Shown here piece after piece: positions 17,000 through 23,881 of a DNA stretch of 43,545 bases. Under the pieces are notes generated by a model that worked only from the letters and a program-made list of their open reading frames with translations, had not been told where the DNA came from and did not search any database. The stretch's first letter is position 1; each line of letters starts with the position of its first letter. The DNA comes from Clostridium sp. GTDB lineage: Bacteria; Bacillota; Clostridia; Clostridiales; Clostridiaceae. The DNA is taken from the NCBI GenBank assembly GCA_022773025.1, contig JALEZF010000112.1:1-43545 (forward strand), in the 5' to 3' direction. Made by a program: the position numbers and the translations under genes.

Positions 17000-17545
17000 T
17001 TAATTATTTAAAACATCTTTAATGTTAACCTTTTTACCCACTTTAAAAGGTGGCTTAATTAATATTTCATATAAAGGGTCTTGTATAGATTTGCCTTTCC
17101 AATATAAATCAGCGTAAATCGTATTTACCAAATTACTGTTTTTTAGTAACAAATTCATATCATGTTTTTCAAATACATCACTTTGTATCTCAAATACACT
17201 CACATTATTAATATTTACACGTAATCTTTGAAGCATTGGCATTAAGTTTTCTTTTTCCACACAATAAAACGCTTGAAATCTAGATATTTTTTCTGGAAAA
17301 TATATTCTTCTGTATAATTCAAATATCAACTCAATATCTACACTGGTGTCATTGAACATTGATCCACTAATAAAATATTGTTCTCCGTGACTACTAACTC
17401 CATCTTCAAACATATTATCAACTTGATTTTGCAATAAAGTAGTAGTACTTTGAGTTTCCCCTTTAAGATCTTTATACATTATTAGATTAATTTCATCACC
17501 TTCTTGAAGTTTGTTTAATCTATCTATGTGATAAAATATCTCCAT
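17000..17545 (-). CDS. DUF2441-like protein, possible ADP-ribosyltransferase fold
   Basis: A 181-residue protein between terL and the resolvase cargo. It begins EIFYHIDRLNKLQEGDEINL and has ELYRRIYFPEKISRFQAFYCVE near residues 90-112, both resembling the DUF2441 family. The N-terminal H-I-D-R strand and the E-x-x-R-R-x-x-F-P-x-K-x-S-R core recall small proteins with ADP-ribosyltransferase-like folds that occur in phages. Neither the fold nor catalytic residues can be proved by reading. It is not a packaging protein by any recognised motif and may be accessory cargo. Confidence 0.5.
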   Translation of the reverse strand: MEIFYHIDRLNKLQEGDEINLIMYKDLKGETQSTTTLLQNQVDNMFEDGVSSHGEQYFISGSMFNDTSVDIELIFELYRRIYFPEKISRFQAFYCVEKENLMPMLQRLRVNINNVSVFEIQSDVFEKHDMNLLLKNSNLVNTIYADLYWKGKSIQDPLYEILIKPPFKVGKKVNIKDVLNN

Positions 17546-17603
17546 AAATTTCTCACCTCCCTTATAAAATACATTATTCTACAAGAGCATCCATTTTCCT
17601 TCT

Positions 17604-17801
17604 TTAACCAGTTTCAACAATCGCACCATGTTTATTTCTTTTATACTTCCTTGACTTCATGCATTCTCTACTACCTTCATACTCATCATAAGTGAATTTC
17701 ATTAATTCACAGTTATGATCTTTATTACATTTATTTTGAGGAGGGCAACAACATTCCAGTTTCCCATCTCTCCAAAATGTATATAACTTAATGTTTTTCA
17801 T
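17604..17801 (-). CDS. Small Cys-rich protein
   Basis: A 65-residue protein with Cys clustered as ECCCPPQNKCNKDHNC, plus one more in SRECMKS, which could bind zinc. The C-terminus is basic (KSRKYKRNKHG). It sits in the block of three genes between terS and terL. No family recognised; the small zinc-knuckle look suggests nucleic-acid or protein binding. The 17802-17980 stretch after it holds no gene but has an inverted repeat and a short GC-rich patch (CCGGCGCGC at 17852-17860). Confidence 0.55.
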   Translation of the reverse strand: MKNIKLYTFWRDGKLECCCPPQNKCNKDHNCELMKFTYDEYEGSRECMKSRKYKRNKHGAIVETG

Positions 17802-17900
17802 GCCTTCACCTCATTTTTAACATAATAAAAGTCGGTTATCGCTTACGAAATCCGGCGCGCTCCTTCTACACATGGTAGATGAGTAATCAATTCATTTTTA

Positions 17901-17973
17901 AGCGTTTTAAGACTATCTATTCATTAAGATGATTAATTTATCAGTAACACCACTATAAACACCTTAAAACGCT
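17901..17973. repeat. Long-range inverted repeat beside the resolvase gene
   Basis: AGCGTTTTAAG at 17901-17911 is the exact reverse complement of 17963-17973, with a 51-bp spacer; weaker matching extends about 6 bp outward. It starts 8 bp after the resolvase stop (17981). It could be a recombination site, a boundary of the inserted block or a long-loop RNA stem. There is no T tract for termination. Confidence 0.55.
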
Positions 17974-17980
17974 CAAGAAA

Positions 17981-18634
17981 CTATTTATTTTCATACTCTT
18001 TTCTATATCTATAATAAGTAGGCTTAGTTATACCCAATAATTTCATGCACTCAACTGGTTTAATATCTCCAGCAAGAACTCTTTTATACTCTTTAATGAA
18101 TTTATCAAAATTAAGAGCTCTAGGCCTACCATAATCATCCCATTCACCCCTAGCCTTTTTAGCTTCAATTCCTTCACGCTGCCTTTTCTCTTTTTTATCA
18201 AGTTCAGCTTGAGCAAAACTAGCATACATTTCAATTAGCATATTATTAATAGTTTCCATAATCATAGTTGATATATTATTATCCTTTGGAAGCTCAACCA
18301 AAGTTGTAGGTATTTCTAAAACCATAAGTCGTATACCTTTTTCTTTAAGTTTTGATATTTCTTTAAGTGTTAGTTGCTTATTTCTTCCTAACCTATCAAG
18401 TTCAGTAACTATCAAAGCTATTTTTTCATTAGGATTAACTTTAGATACTAAATCCATGTCATATATTAATTTTTTAAAACTAGGTCTGTCAAAATTCTTT
18501 CCAGTACATTGATCAGTATATATATCATTTGTTAATTCAATATTTTCTTTAGTTATAAAATCGTTAATTTCTTTAAGTCCTCTATCTAAATGTTGATCTT
18601 CAGTAGAAGTCCTATGATATGCAAAATATAACAT
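17981..18634 (-). CDS. Serine resolvase / invertase
   Basis: Start at ATG 18632-18634 with GAGGTG 7 bp upstream; an earlier frame extension lacks such a site. The 217-residue product has the resolvase catalytic domain: YHRTSTEDQ with Ser10 as nucleophile, TDQCTGKNFDRPSF near 50, VTELDRLGRN near 80, an E-helix, and a KKEKRQREGIEAKKARGEW hinge. The C-terminus has a short helix-turn-helix (ECMKLLGITKPTYYRYRKEY). It resembles Tn3-type resolvases in size. It lies between terS and terL rather than in the lysogeny module, with its own promoter and paired half-sites upstream. Confidence 0.92.
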   Translation of the reverse strand: MLYFAYHRTSTEDQHLDRGLKEINDFITKENIELTNDIYTDQCTGKNFDRPSFKKLIYDMDLVSKVNPNEKIALIVTELDRLGRNKQLTLKEISKLKEKGIRLMVLEIPTTLVELPKDNNISTMIMETINNMLIEMYASFAQAELDKKEKRQREGIEAKKARGEWDDYGRPRALNFDKFIKEYKRVLAGDIKPVECMKLLGITKPTYYRYRKEYENK

Positions 18635-18656
18635 GATAACACCTCGGCTTTTTAAA

Positions 18657-18767
18657 AATATTATAGAATTTCCGTAGTCGGTCAACGAGGTTTGAAAGAA
18701 AAAGCATTTTAGAAGGTACCCCTCATTTTCGACATACGACTATTCCTTCACTACTTTCTATAATATT
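18657..18767. repeat. 12-bp inverted repeat upstream of the resolvase
   Basis: AATATTATAGAA (18657-18668) recurs exactly inverted at 18756-18767, 87 bp apart. Each arm is followed inward by a TAGTCG-containing segment and a GAGG element, giving an extended, imperfect symmetry. It lies between the resolvase start and its promoter. Possibly a recombination crossover region or an ancestral insertion boundary. Confidence 0.55.
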
Positions 18768-18796
18768 AGCATACTCTTATAGTATCAAAATGTCAA
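18768..18796 (-). promoter_or_regulatory. Promoter of the resolvase gene
   Basis: On the minus strand TTGACA (18791-18796), a perfect -35 box, is followed after 17 bp by TATGCT (18768-18773). The -35 box lies between the two arms of a GTATCAAAAT inverted repeat, so a bound protein there should block transcription. Confidence 0.72.
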
Positions 18797-18893
18797 CATT
18801 ATATTTTGATACCGATTTATTATTAAAAACCTTCTTTAAACCTTATAAATACGTGCGATTTAATAATGGTATCATAAGTATACTTTTTGATAC
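18782..18893. promoter_or_regulatory. Paired GTATCAAAA half-sites (candidate res site / operator)
   Basis: Two inverted pairs share one half-site. Pair 1: GTATCAAAAT at 18782-18791 against ATTTTGATAC at 18803-18812. Pair 2: GTATCATAA at 18869-18877 against TTTTTGATAC at 18884-18893, the last overlapping the terS stop. Overall subsite lengths of about 31 and 25 bp are in the range of Tn3-family res subsites. Binding by the adjacent resolvase, with autoregulation, is inferred; binding by TerS is the alternative. Confidence 0.55.
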
Positions 18894-19309
18894 TACTTAA
18901 CAACCTTTAGATTCTTAATATCTTCAAGTTCTTTCTTTAATGTATTAGTATCTTTATTCTTATCATCACCAGGAGCTTTATTATCTTCCTTAGCAGTAGT
19001 AGCAGTACCAAGACATTGATCTATTAGATATTTATTAGCATTAAACTTAACTCTTTGATCAGTACTTTGATTGGCCAGTAGTATCATATTATTTACATAC
19101 TCTAATATGTTTCCTGTAATTCTGTCTTTGGCTGATTTTCGCAACGCCTGTCTACGCTCTTCTAGCTCAGCCTTAATTTCTGGTTTATCCAACCATCTAT
19201 ATAGTGTGCTAGGATGAACCTTAATTACATTCTTAGCAATATCAGTAACAGTACGACCTATAAGCAATTCATCTATCATATCACTTTGTTCTTTAGTTAA
19301 TATATTCAT
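18893..19309 (-). CDS. Terminase small subunit (HTH type)
   Basis: A 138-residue protein. Residues 1-55 form a helix-turn-helix (TKEQSDMIDELLIGRTVTDI, then VHPSTLYRWLDKPEIKAELEERR), the DNA-binding part of phBC6A51-type small terminases. A central helical oligomerisation region (NILEYVNNMILLANQSTDQRVKFNANKYLIDQ, about 68-100) and a charged tail follow. It would recognise pac DNA and pass it to TerL. It is the first gene of the late operon, preceded by AAGGAGG and a leader terminator. The separation from terL is unusual. Confidence 0.85.
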   Translation of the reverse strand: MNILTKEQSDMIDELLIGRTVTDIAKNVIKVHPSTLYRWLDKPEIKAELEERRQALRKSAKDRITGNILEYVNNMILLANQSTDQRVKFNANKYLIDQCLGTATTAKEDNKAPGDDKNKDTNTLKKELEDIKNLKVVK

Positions 19310-19328
19310 TAGATAAACCTCCTTACAT

Positions 19329-19361
19329 AAAAATAAGAGATACTCGCAACAAGTACCTCTT
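19329..19361 (-). terminator. Leader terminator directly upstream of terS
   Basis: On the minus strand AAGAGGTACT pairs with AGTATCTCTT (10 bp, one G-U) around a 7-nt loop and is followed by ATTTTTATG. It lies between the promoter at 19382-19410 and the terS ribosome site, so late transcription must pass it. This suggests control by readthrough or antitermination. Confidence 0.75.
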
Positions 19362-19381
19362 TATATAATTTCACTATTTAT

Positions 19382-19410
19382 ATTATAAACCTAACTTCAT
19401 TTATTTTGAA
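19382..19410 (-). promoter_or_regulatory. Candidate late promoter upstream of terS
   Basis: On the minus strand TTCAAA (19405-19410) and TATAAT (19382-19387) are separated by 17 bp. The transcript would start near 19375 and meet the leader terminator within about 15 nt. The -10 is perfect but the -35 is weak, which suits an activator such as the ArpU-type product encoded just upstream. Confidence 0.6.
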
Positions 19411-19446
19411 TGTATATAATATCAATCTAAAAAGTATATGATATGA

Positions 19447-19884
19447 TTAACATATTAATGGAATAAGCTTATTTATAATTCTAGCTTTTATTGTGGCTAT
19501 AGATTCTACTTCAAACCCTAGTTCATCTGCTATTTTTTCATGATTCATTTTATTAAAATATTTCATCTCAATTAATGATCTTTCATAATCCTTTAATTCT
19601 CTCATAGCATTGTCTACTCTTTGTATTTGATTTTGCATTAATTTTATATCATGTCTTAATTTAATTATTTTTTCATCTCTAATTAATATTTCATCTTCAA
19701 CACTTGATGAAAATTTATTAGTTTTACCTGTTTTCTCTTCATAGCTTATAGCTCCAGTTCCCCTATAATCATTTTCTAACTCGTCTAAATCAATCATTTT
19801 ATTTTCAATTCTTATCTTTATAGACGTATAATTATATAATAATCCTTCTATTTTTCTATAATCATTTTTATCATTTGTATTCAT
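19447..19884 (-). CDS. ArpU/RinA-type late transcription regulator
   Basis: Start at ATG 19882-19884, 5 bp after AAGGAGG; a longer frame lacks this. The 145-residue product is mostly helical, with a coiled-coil middle (IIKLRHDIKLMQNQIQRVD) and a C-terminal sigma-region-4-like helix-turn-helix (LKDYERSLIEMKYFNKMNHE, KIADELGFEVESIATIKARI). Such sigma-like proteins stand at the end of the early region and switch on late genes in Firmicutes phages. The position next to the candidate late promoter and terS supports this role. Confidence 0.82.
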   Translation of the reverse strand: MNTNDKNDYRKIEGLLYNYTSIKIRIENKMIDLDELENDYRGTGAISYEEKTGKTNKFSSSVEDEILIRDEKIIKLRHDIKLMQNQIQRVDNAMRELKDYERSLIEMKYFNKMNHEKIADELGFEVESIATIKARIINKLIPLIC

Positions 19885-19898
19885 AAAATCCTCCTTAA

Positions 19899-20219
19899 CG
19901 CTTGATATTACTGGATTTGAGTATAAATTAAACACTGTCTTAGATGTCTTAGATTAGCCTTAGATATAAAAATGTATCTAAGGCGCACTTAAAGTGTTGA
20001 TATTATTAGTTTTATAGATATTTTATTTTTAAAAAAGTGTCTTAGATATATATATATTTTCTTATATATATAATATACTTTTTTTGAGAAGTAGTAATTT
20101 TATAATAAAGAAGTTCAAATCATCTAAGGCATCTAAGGCATCTACCACTGTAACCGTTGATATTATTGGGATTGAAGTTGCCTTAGATGTGTCTTAAAAC
20201 CGCCTTAGATGTCTTAGAT
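19899..20219. repeat. Repeat-rich AT-rich region, candidate replication origin
   Basis: Ten copies of CTTAGAT or its complement occur at 19939, 19948, 19959, 19976, 20041, 20122, 20131, 20182, 20204 and 20213. Three copies of a TTGATATTAYT element (near 19902, 19997 and 20156) precede clusters of them. Between the clusters lies an alternating TA tract (about 20044-20080) suitable for strand opening. The layout of repeated sites plus an AT-rich stretch beside the primase/helicase gene fits a phage origin; a multi-site regulator region is the alternative. No gene lies in 19936-20218. Confidence 0.6.
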
Positions 20220-20461
20220 TAAATTTCATTTATTAACTTCCTTAATCTTTCAAGCTCTCCTTTAGGAAGTTCATGTATTAAGAAATCTGTTGAAAACCTT
20301 GTGAGAATATCTTTTATAACACCCAACCTTTTTTCTTTATCAAATGTATCTACAACATAATAGGTTAAAATAGTTCCTATTTCAGCTGTATCCTTTATAC
20401 CCTTTAAAGCTTGAAATACTTTATCATTTGCTTCACTTTCTAACTTATCCATTTTATTCAC
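20219..20461 (-). CDS. Small protein of the replication module, unknown
   Basis: An 80-residue helical protein overlapping the end of the primase gene by 8 bp. It is charged, with a KVFQALKGIKDTAEIGTILTYYVVDTFD core and a RLRKLINEI end. No family recognised. Its last codon lies in the CTTAGAT repeat region. Placement between primase and late regulator suggests a replication or regulatory accessory. Confidence 0.6.
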   Translation of the reverse strand: MNKMDKLESEANDKVFQALKGIKDTAEIGTILTYYVVDTFDKEKRLGVIKDILTRFSTDFLIHELPKGELERLRKLINEI

Positions 20462-22358
20462 TCTCTTTCACAAATATATATATTTTTTTATTATCTATTC
20501 TAACTTGTTTGGTTTTATATTCATGCTTACATATTTCTCTACTAAAAGCTATTCTACTGAGGTGCTTTAAACCATTCTCGCTGCAGTATGTTTGATATTG
20601 AAGATAAACATCTTTAGTTGATTCGTTTTCGATTTTTCCTTCTTCTAAAAAACCAATGATAGGATTGTTACGTTTCTCATAGTCTTCCCATGCATCATCT
20701 ACTGACTTAGGTGTTGTAAATGATCTGTTATATAGAATTCGTTCTAACCCTTCTAGAGATATCTTTAATAAATACTCTAAAGATTCATTAGATAAAAGCT
20801 TATCTATTATGAATGGATCATAATCTGGGTCCTTCTTACTGAATTTAGCATTAAAAGGAATAAAAATAATTCTTCTCTTAAGTCCATCTGATAAGTCATT
20901 AATTCTTGGAATATCGTTACAGCTAAAAATCAGTTTGCTGTAGTTCTCAAAATCAAATGGATCTTTGCCTTTTCTCTCTACATTAACCGTTTCTCCAGTT
21001 ACTAATTTCTTAAAGGTGCTGTTATCTTCAATATAACCATTACTTATATCATCGCCTATATTGGCCAACTTACCTTCTAGTTGAAAAGTACGGAATCTAT
21101 CATTTAATTCATTTAGGGCCACACTTGAAATATTTTCTTTACCAATAAGGCGTTTAATTACATCTAATAAAGTTGACTTACCATTGGCACCAGAACCAGT
21201 TAATATAAAACATTTTCCAAGCTCATTCCTTCTAAATAATATATAACCAATCATTTCTTCAATGAGCATTCTAAGTTGTTTATCATTACAGGATATCTTA
21301 TTTAATGTCTTGTCCATAATTTCTGAATACGCAGCTGGATTATAATTGATTGGTACCTTATTTTTAATCTTATATTCTGGAGAGAAATCCAGTAATTGCT
21401 TTGTTTCTAGATTTAACACTCCATTATTTAAGCTTATAAGTGTTGGTGATTCTGTTCTTACTTCTTCTGATTTAAGTTCTAGGTATCTCATTACCTCTAA
21501 TCTTGGAGTACGTGTACTATTAACAATATACTGAAGCATGATGCGTTCTATTTCATCTGTTTCAGAAGTATAATATCCCTGCTTATATACATGAAGATTA
21601 TCATTAATTTTTATAACATTATGCTCTCTAATTAAGTATGTGGCCAACTTCTCATACTGTAGCTTTCCTTTGATGTAAAATGATTCTTTGAGAAATGCTT
21701 TATCCCTTAGAATTACTTCAAGTTCCTTCTCAGATACAGGCTCTTTTATTATAAATTGATTGACCACCTTTATTACTTCTCTTATTTCATTTTTAGTTAA
21801 AGACTGTTGCTGCAGCGTTAATATATAAGCGAATAAAGTATCATTTCTTCCGTCACCTTCTTGGAGCTTAGAGAAATCTGTAGAGAATCTCTTACTTAAT
21901 GGAATTAACCATACTGGAAGCTTATCTAAAGTATCTTTAGCATAAACTATTTCACGTATAGATCCACTTAAACATATTGGTGTAACCACGTTTTGATGTG
22001 GATACTTAGTTTCTGTTTTAATTCCAAGTGGTGTGTAGTAATGCTGCTTATTTGACTTTATGTTAGTGTTTAAAAAGTGAAAATGCATACCGTTGGAAGT
22101 TTGAATAATTATACAGTTAATATTTAATGTTTCTATTATAGCCTTAACTTTTTTGGCTTTTTCCATATCATCAATATCAACCATAATAGTTCCAGGTTTA
22201 AGAGTTGCTCCATAATCCTTCTGGGTTTTTATTTCTTCATATGAAATTGAATTTTCTTCTGATACAGACTGAACATTTGGTTTTTTAGTTCCAGTAATTA
22301 AAGGATAATAATGTTCAAATATTAAGTCATATATCTTTTTATCATTAGTTTTTTTCAT
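20454..22358 (-). CDS. Primase / SF3 helicase, phage-plasmid P4 type
   Basis: 634 residues. The N-terminal domain (about 30-155) looks like a primase-polymerase: PGTIMVDIDD (acidic pair D61/D63) and SNGMHFHF (H92/H94). A linker leads to the D5-type domain (from about 280) and the SF3 helicase with Walker A GSGANGKST (388-396), a B motif in NIGDDIS near 433, and LIFSCNDIPR near 480, the typical SF3 motif C. The C-terminus is a winged-helix-like region. It should prime and unwind at the phage origin, probably the repeat region just downstream. Confidence 0.93.
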   Translation of the reverse strand: MKKTNDKKIYDLIFEHYYPLITGTKKPNVQSVSEENSISYEEIKTQKDYGATLKPGTIMVDIDDMEKAKKVKAIIETLNINCIIIQTSNGMHFHFLNTNIKSNKQHYYTPLGIKTETKYPHQNVVTPICLSGSIREIVYAKDTLDKLPVWLIPLSKRFSTDFSKLQEGDGRNDTLFAYILTLQQQSLTKNEIREVIKVVNQFIIKEPVSEKELEVILRDKAFLKESFYIKGKLQYEKLATYLIREHNVIKINDNLHVYKQGYYTSETDEIERIMLQYIVNSTRTPRLEVMRYLELKSEEVRTESPTLISLNNGVLNLETKQLLDFSPEYKIKNKVPINYNPAAYSEIMDKTLNKISCNDKQLRMLIEEMIGYILFRRNELGKCFILTGSGANGKSTLLDVIKRLIGKENISSVALNELNDRFRTFQLEGKLANIGDDISNGYIEDNSTFKKLVTGETVNVERKGKDPFDFENYSKLIFSCNDIPRINDLSDGLKRRIIFIPFNAKFSKKDPDYDPFIIDKLLSNESLEYLLKISLEGLERILYNRSFTTPKSVDDAWEDYEKRNNPIIGFLEEGKIENESTKDVYLQYQTYCSENGLKHLSRIAFSREICKHEYKTKQVRIDNKKIYIFVKESE

Positions 22359-22436
22359 GTTTTACCTCCTTATTCTTTAATTACTATTTTATCACTTTTG
22401 ATGTATAATAAGGTATTAGAGGGTGGTGATTTTTAT

Positions 22437-22802
22437 ATGCGTTTAAATTATGATTGTGTTAGAGATATTCTTTTATATATCGAAGATAATACTGACTATG
22501 AAAATGACTATGTTTCATCTGACGAATTATTAACTAATCTTTCTTATGATAAAAACACTTTATTTTATCATATAGACATGATATATCAAGCTGAACTGGT
22601 GAATGATGTCTTTTATGCTGAAGATGAACCACAAGAAGTATCTAGATTATCTTGGGAAGGTCATCAATATTTAGATAACATCCGTGATAATGGAATTTGG
22701 AAAATTGTAAAAGAAAAAACTAATTGTGTTGGATCATTATCTTTGAAGCTTTTAATTCCATTAGCTGAATCAGTTATAAAACAAAAATTAGGTTTAAATT
22801 AA
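22437..22802 (+). CDS. DUF2513 family protein
   Basis: Start at ATG 22437-22439 behind GAGGGTGGTG; an earlier in-frame ATG at 22398 lies in the promoter region. The 121-residue protein opens MRLNYDCVRDILLYIEDNTD and has LSWEGHQYLDNIRDNGIWK near residues 78-97, hallmarks of DUF2513, whose function is unknown. A TATAAT box at 22404-22409 would drive it, and the hairpin at 22801-22823 ends it. It points against all surrounding early genes, so it is probably expressed independently, perhaps in the lysogen. Confidence 0.85.
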   Translation: MRLNYDCVRDILLYIEDNTDYENDYVSSDELLTNLSYDKNTLFYHIDMIYQAELVNDVFYAEDEPQEVSRLSWEGHQYLDNIRDNGIWKIVKEKTNCVGSLSLKLLIPLAESVIKQKLGLN

Positions 22803-22823
22803 AGGGAGATAAATTCTCCCTTT
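22801..22823. terminator. Hairpin terminator after the DUF2513 gene
   Basis: AAAGGGAGA and TCTCCCTTT form a perfect 9-bp stem with a 5-nt loop, directly after the TAA stop. The tail is only moderately T-rich (TTTGTACTTT). Symmetric arms could also slow leftward early transcripts. Confidence 0.65.
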
Positions 22824-22853
22824 GTACTTTCGTATTATCTTAGGATTAAGAGC

Positions 22854-23063
22854 TTAAATAGGAATAGTTAGATTAAGTGGGGTATCCCAATCAGTTTTAC
22901 AATCATACGCTACAAATTCTTTTCCATCAATATTTATTTTGTGAACATAATTAAAATTCTCATCTAATAAGGTTTTATTATCTCCATCATAAGAACCTAT
23001 AATATAACCTATTTCCCATTTTCCCTCTTCACTCATCCGATATTTAATTCTTTTTATGTGCAT
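22854..23063 (-). CDS. Small phage protein, unknown
   Basis: A 69-residue protein with a good ribosome site (GGTGGAGGG) upstream. It is beta-rich with aromatic residues (KWEIGYIIGSYDGDNKTLLD, then KEFVAYDCKTDWDTPL). No known family or catalytic motif. It lies in the leftward early operon, downstream of the Cys-rich gene. Confidence 0.55.
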   Translation of the reverse strand: MHIKRIKYRMSEEGKWEIGYIIGSYDGDNKTLLDENFNYVHKINIDGKEFVAYDCKTDWDTPLNLTIPI

Positions 23064-23118
23064 TTTATCCCTCCACCTTCGCCTTTTCTTAGTATTGTGA
23101 ATTTATTTTTCAAGTAAA

Positions 23119-23337
23119 TTAGCTTCTTGAATATTTTCTTAAGATTTCATGTAGATAATTTTTCTTTTTATTTTGTTTATAATTAATCTCGCATTTTGAC
23201 TCGCTGCAATGTTCTCCATTTGTGTCATATGATATAACATGTCTTCTACTGCATTGGCAAACTAAATGTTCGACAGTTCCATCTTCTTTTTCTAGTTCTC
23301 CTATTGGCATATCTGTTTGGTTTTTATAAGATTTCAT
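23119..23337 (-). CDS. Small Cys-rich protein
   Basis: Start at ATG 23335-23337 behind GAGGAGAT; a longer frame would overlap most of the yyaC-like 3' end. The 72-residue protein has a possible zinc site: VCQCSRRHV and HCSESKCEIN. The C-terminus is basic. It overlaps the yyaC-like gene by 14 bp, so translation is probably coupled. No family recognised. Confidence 0.6.
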   Translation of the reverse strand: MKSYKNQTDMPIGELEKEDGTVEHLVCQCSRRHVISYDTNGEHCSESKCEINYKQNKKKNYLHEILRKYSRS

Positions 23338-23881
23338 AATATCTCCTCGCTTCGCATTTTCTACAGATTGTTCTGGTGTTATATAGATGTGCATTAGATA
23401 ACACCTCCTTAGCTATAATAGCTTTTCTAATACTATGAGCTATTTCTTTTGACATATTGAATATCATATTCAATCTAACCTCTCTTACTGCATCAAATCC
23501 ACCTGAAGGTGTGTTGACAATTCCAATAATACTTACATCACCTATAGGTTCAATCAACTTTCTAACACCTTTACCTGGATTTATTGGTTTTTCTCTAAAC
23601 TTAGTTTTACCTATTTCTAATTTATCTCCTAAACAAGCATCTATAGCTATTACAAAACTATCTTTTAATATACCTTCTCTCTTTTTGTCTATATTGAGAG
23701 CGTGACAAGGATCGTCTAAAGTGCCTATCACCTTTATATTTTTGTTTTCTAAGTCTTTAATAAAAGTTCCTATTAGGGGACCTAAGCAGTCCCCAGTAAC
23801 TCTATCACTACCTATACACATAAAAGTTATTTTATCGTATTTTTTAATAACTCTTTCTAACTCTTTCATAGTGCACCTCAC
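23324..23881 (-). CDS. YyaC-like protein (DUF1256, spore protease-like)
   Basis: A 185-residue protein with the signature FMCIGSDRVTGDCLGPLIGT (20-39), an AIDACLGD motif (about 83-90), a GIVNTPSGGFD segment and a helical C-terminal part. This is the YyaC/DUF1256 family, related in fold to the germination protease Gpr and conserved in spore formers. The ATG overlaps the upstream TGA (ATGA); a second ATG at 23869 has a better GAGGTG site at 4 bp and may be the real start. The tail (CRKCEARRYY) adds two Cys. Presence within a phage replication operon is unusual. Confidence 0.85.
   Translation of the reverse strand: MRCTMKELERVIKKYDKITFMCIGSDRVTGDCLGPLIGTFIKDLENKNIKVIGTLDDPCHALNIDKKREGILKDSFVIAIDACLGDKLEIGKTKFREKPINPGKGVRKLIEPIGDVSIIGIVNTPSGGFDAVREVRLNMIFNMSKEIAHSIRKAIIAKEVLSNAHLYNTRTICRKCEARRYYEIL

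Noticed and set aside
17820-17980. cos site at the GC-rich patch
   Set aside because: No HNH endonuclease next to terS, and the head genes (SPP1-type portal, E capsid, DUF4355) are typical of headful phages; evidence is too thin to annotate.
19939-20219. CRISPR array
   Set aside because: Repeats are only 7 bp, occur on both strands and are unevenly spaced; no cas genes in the window.
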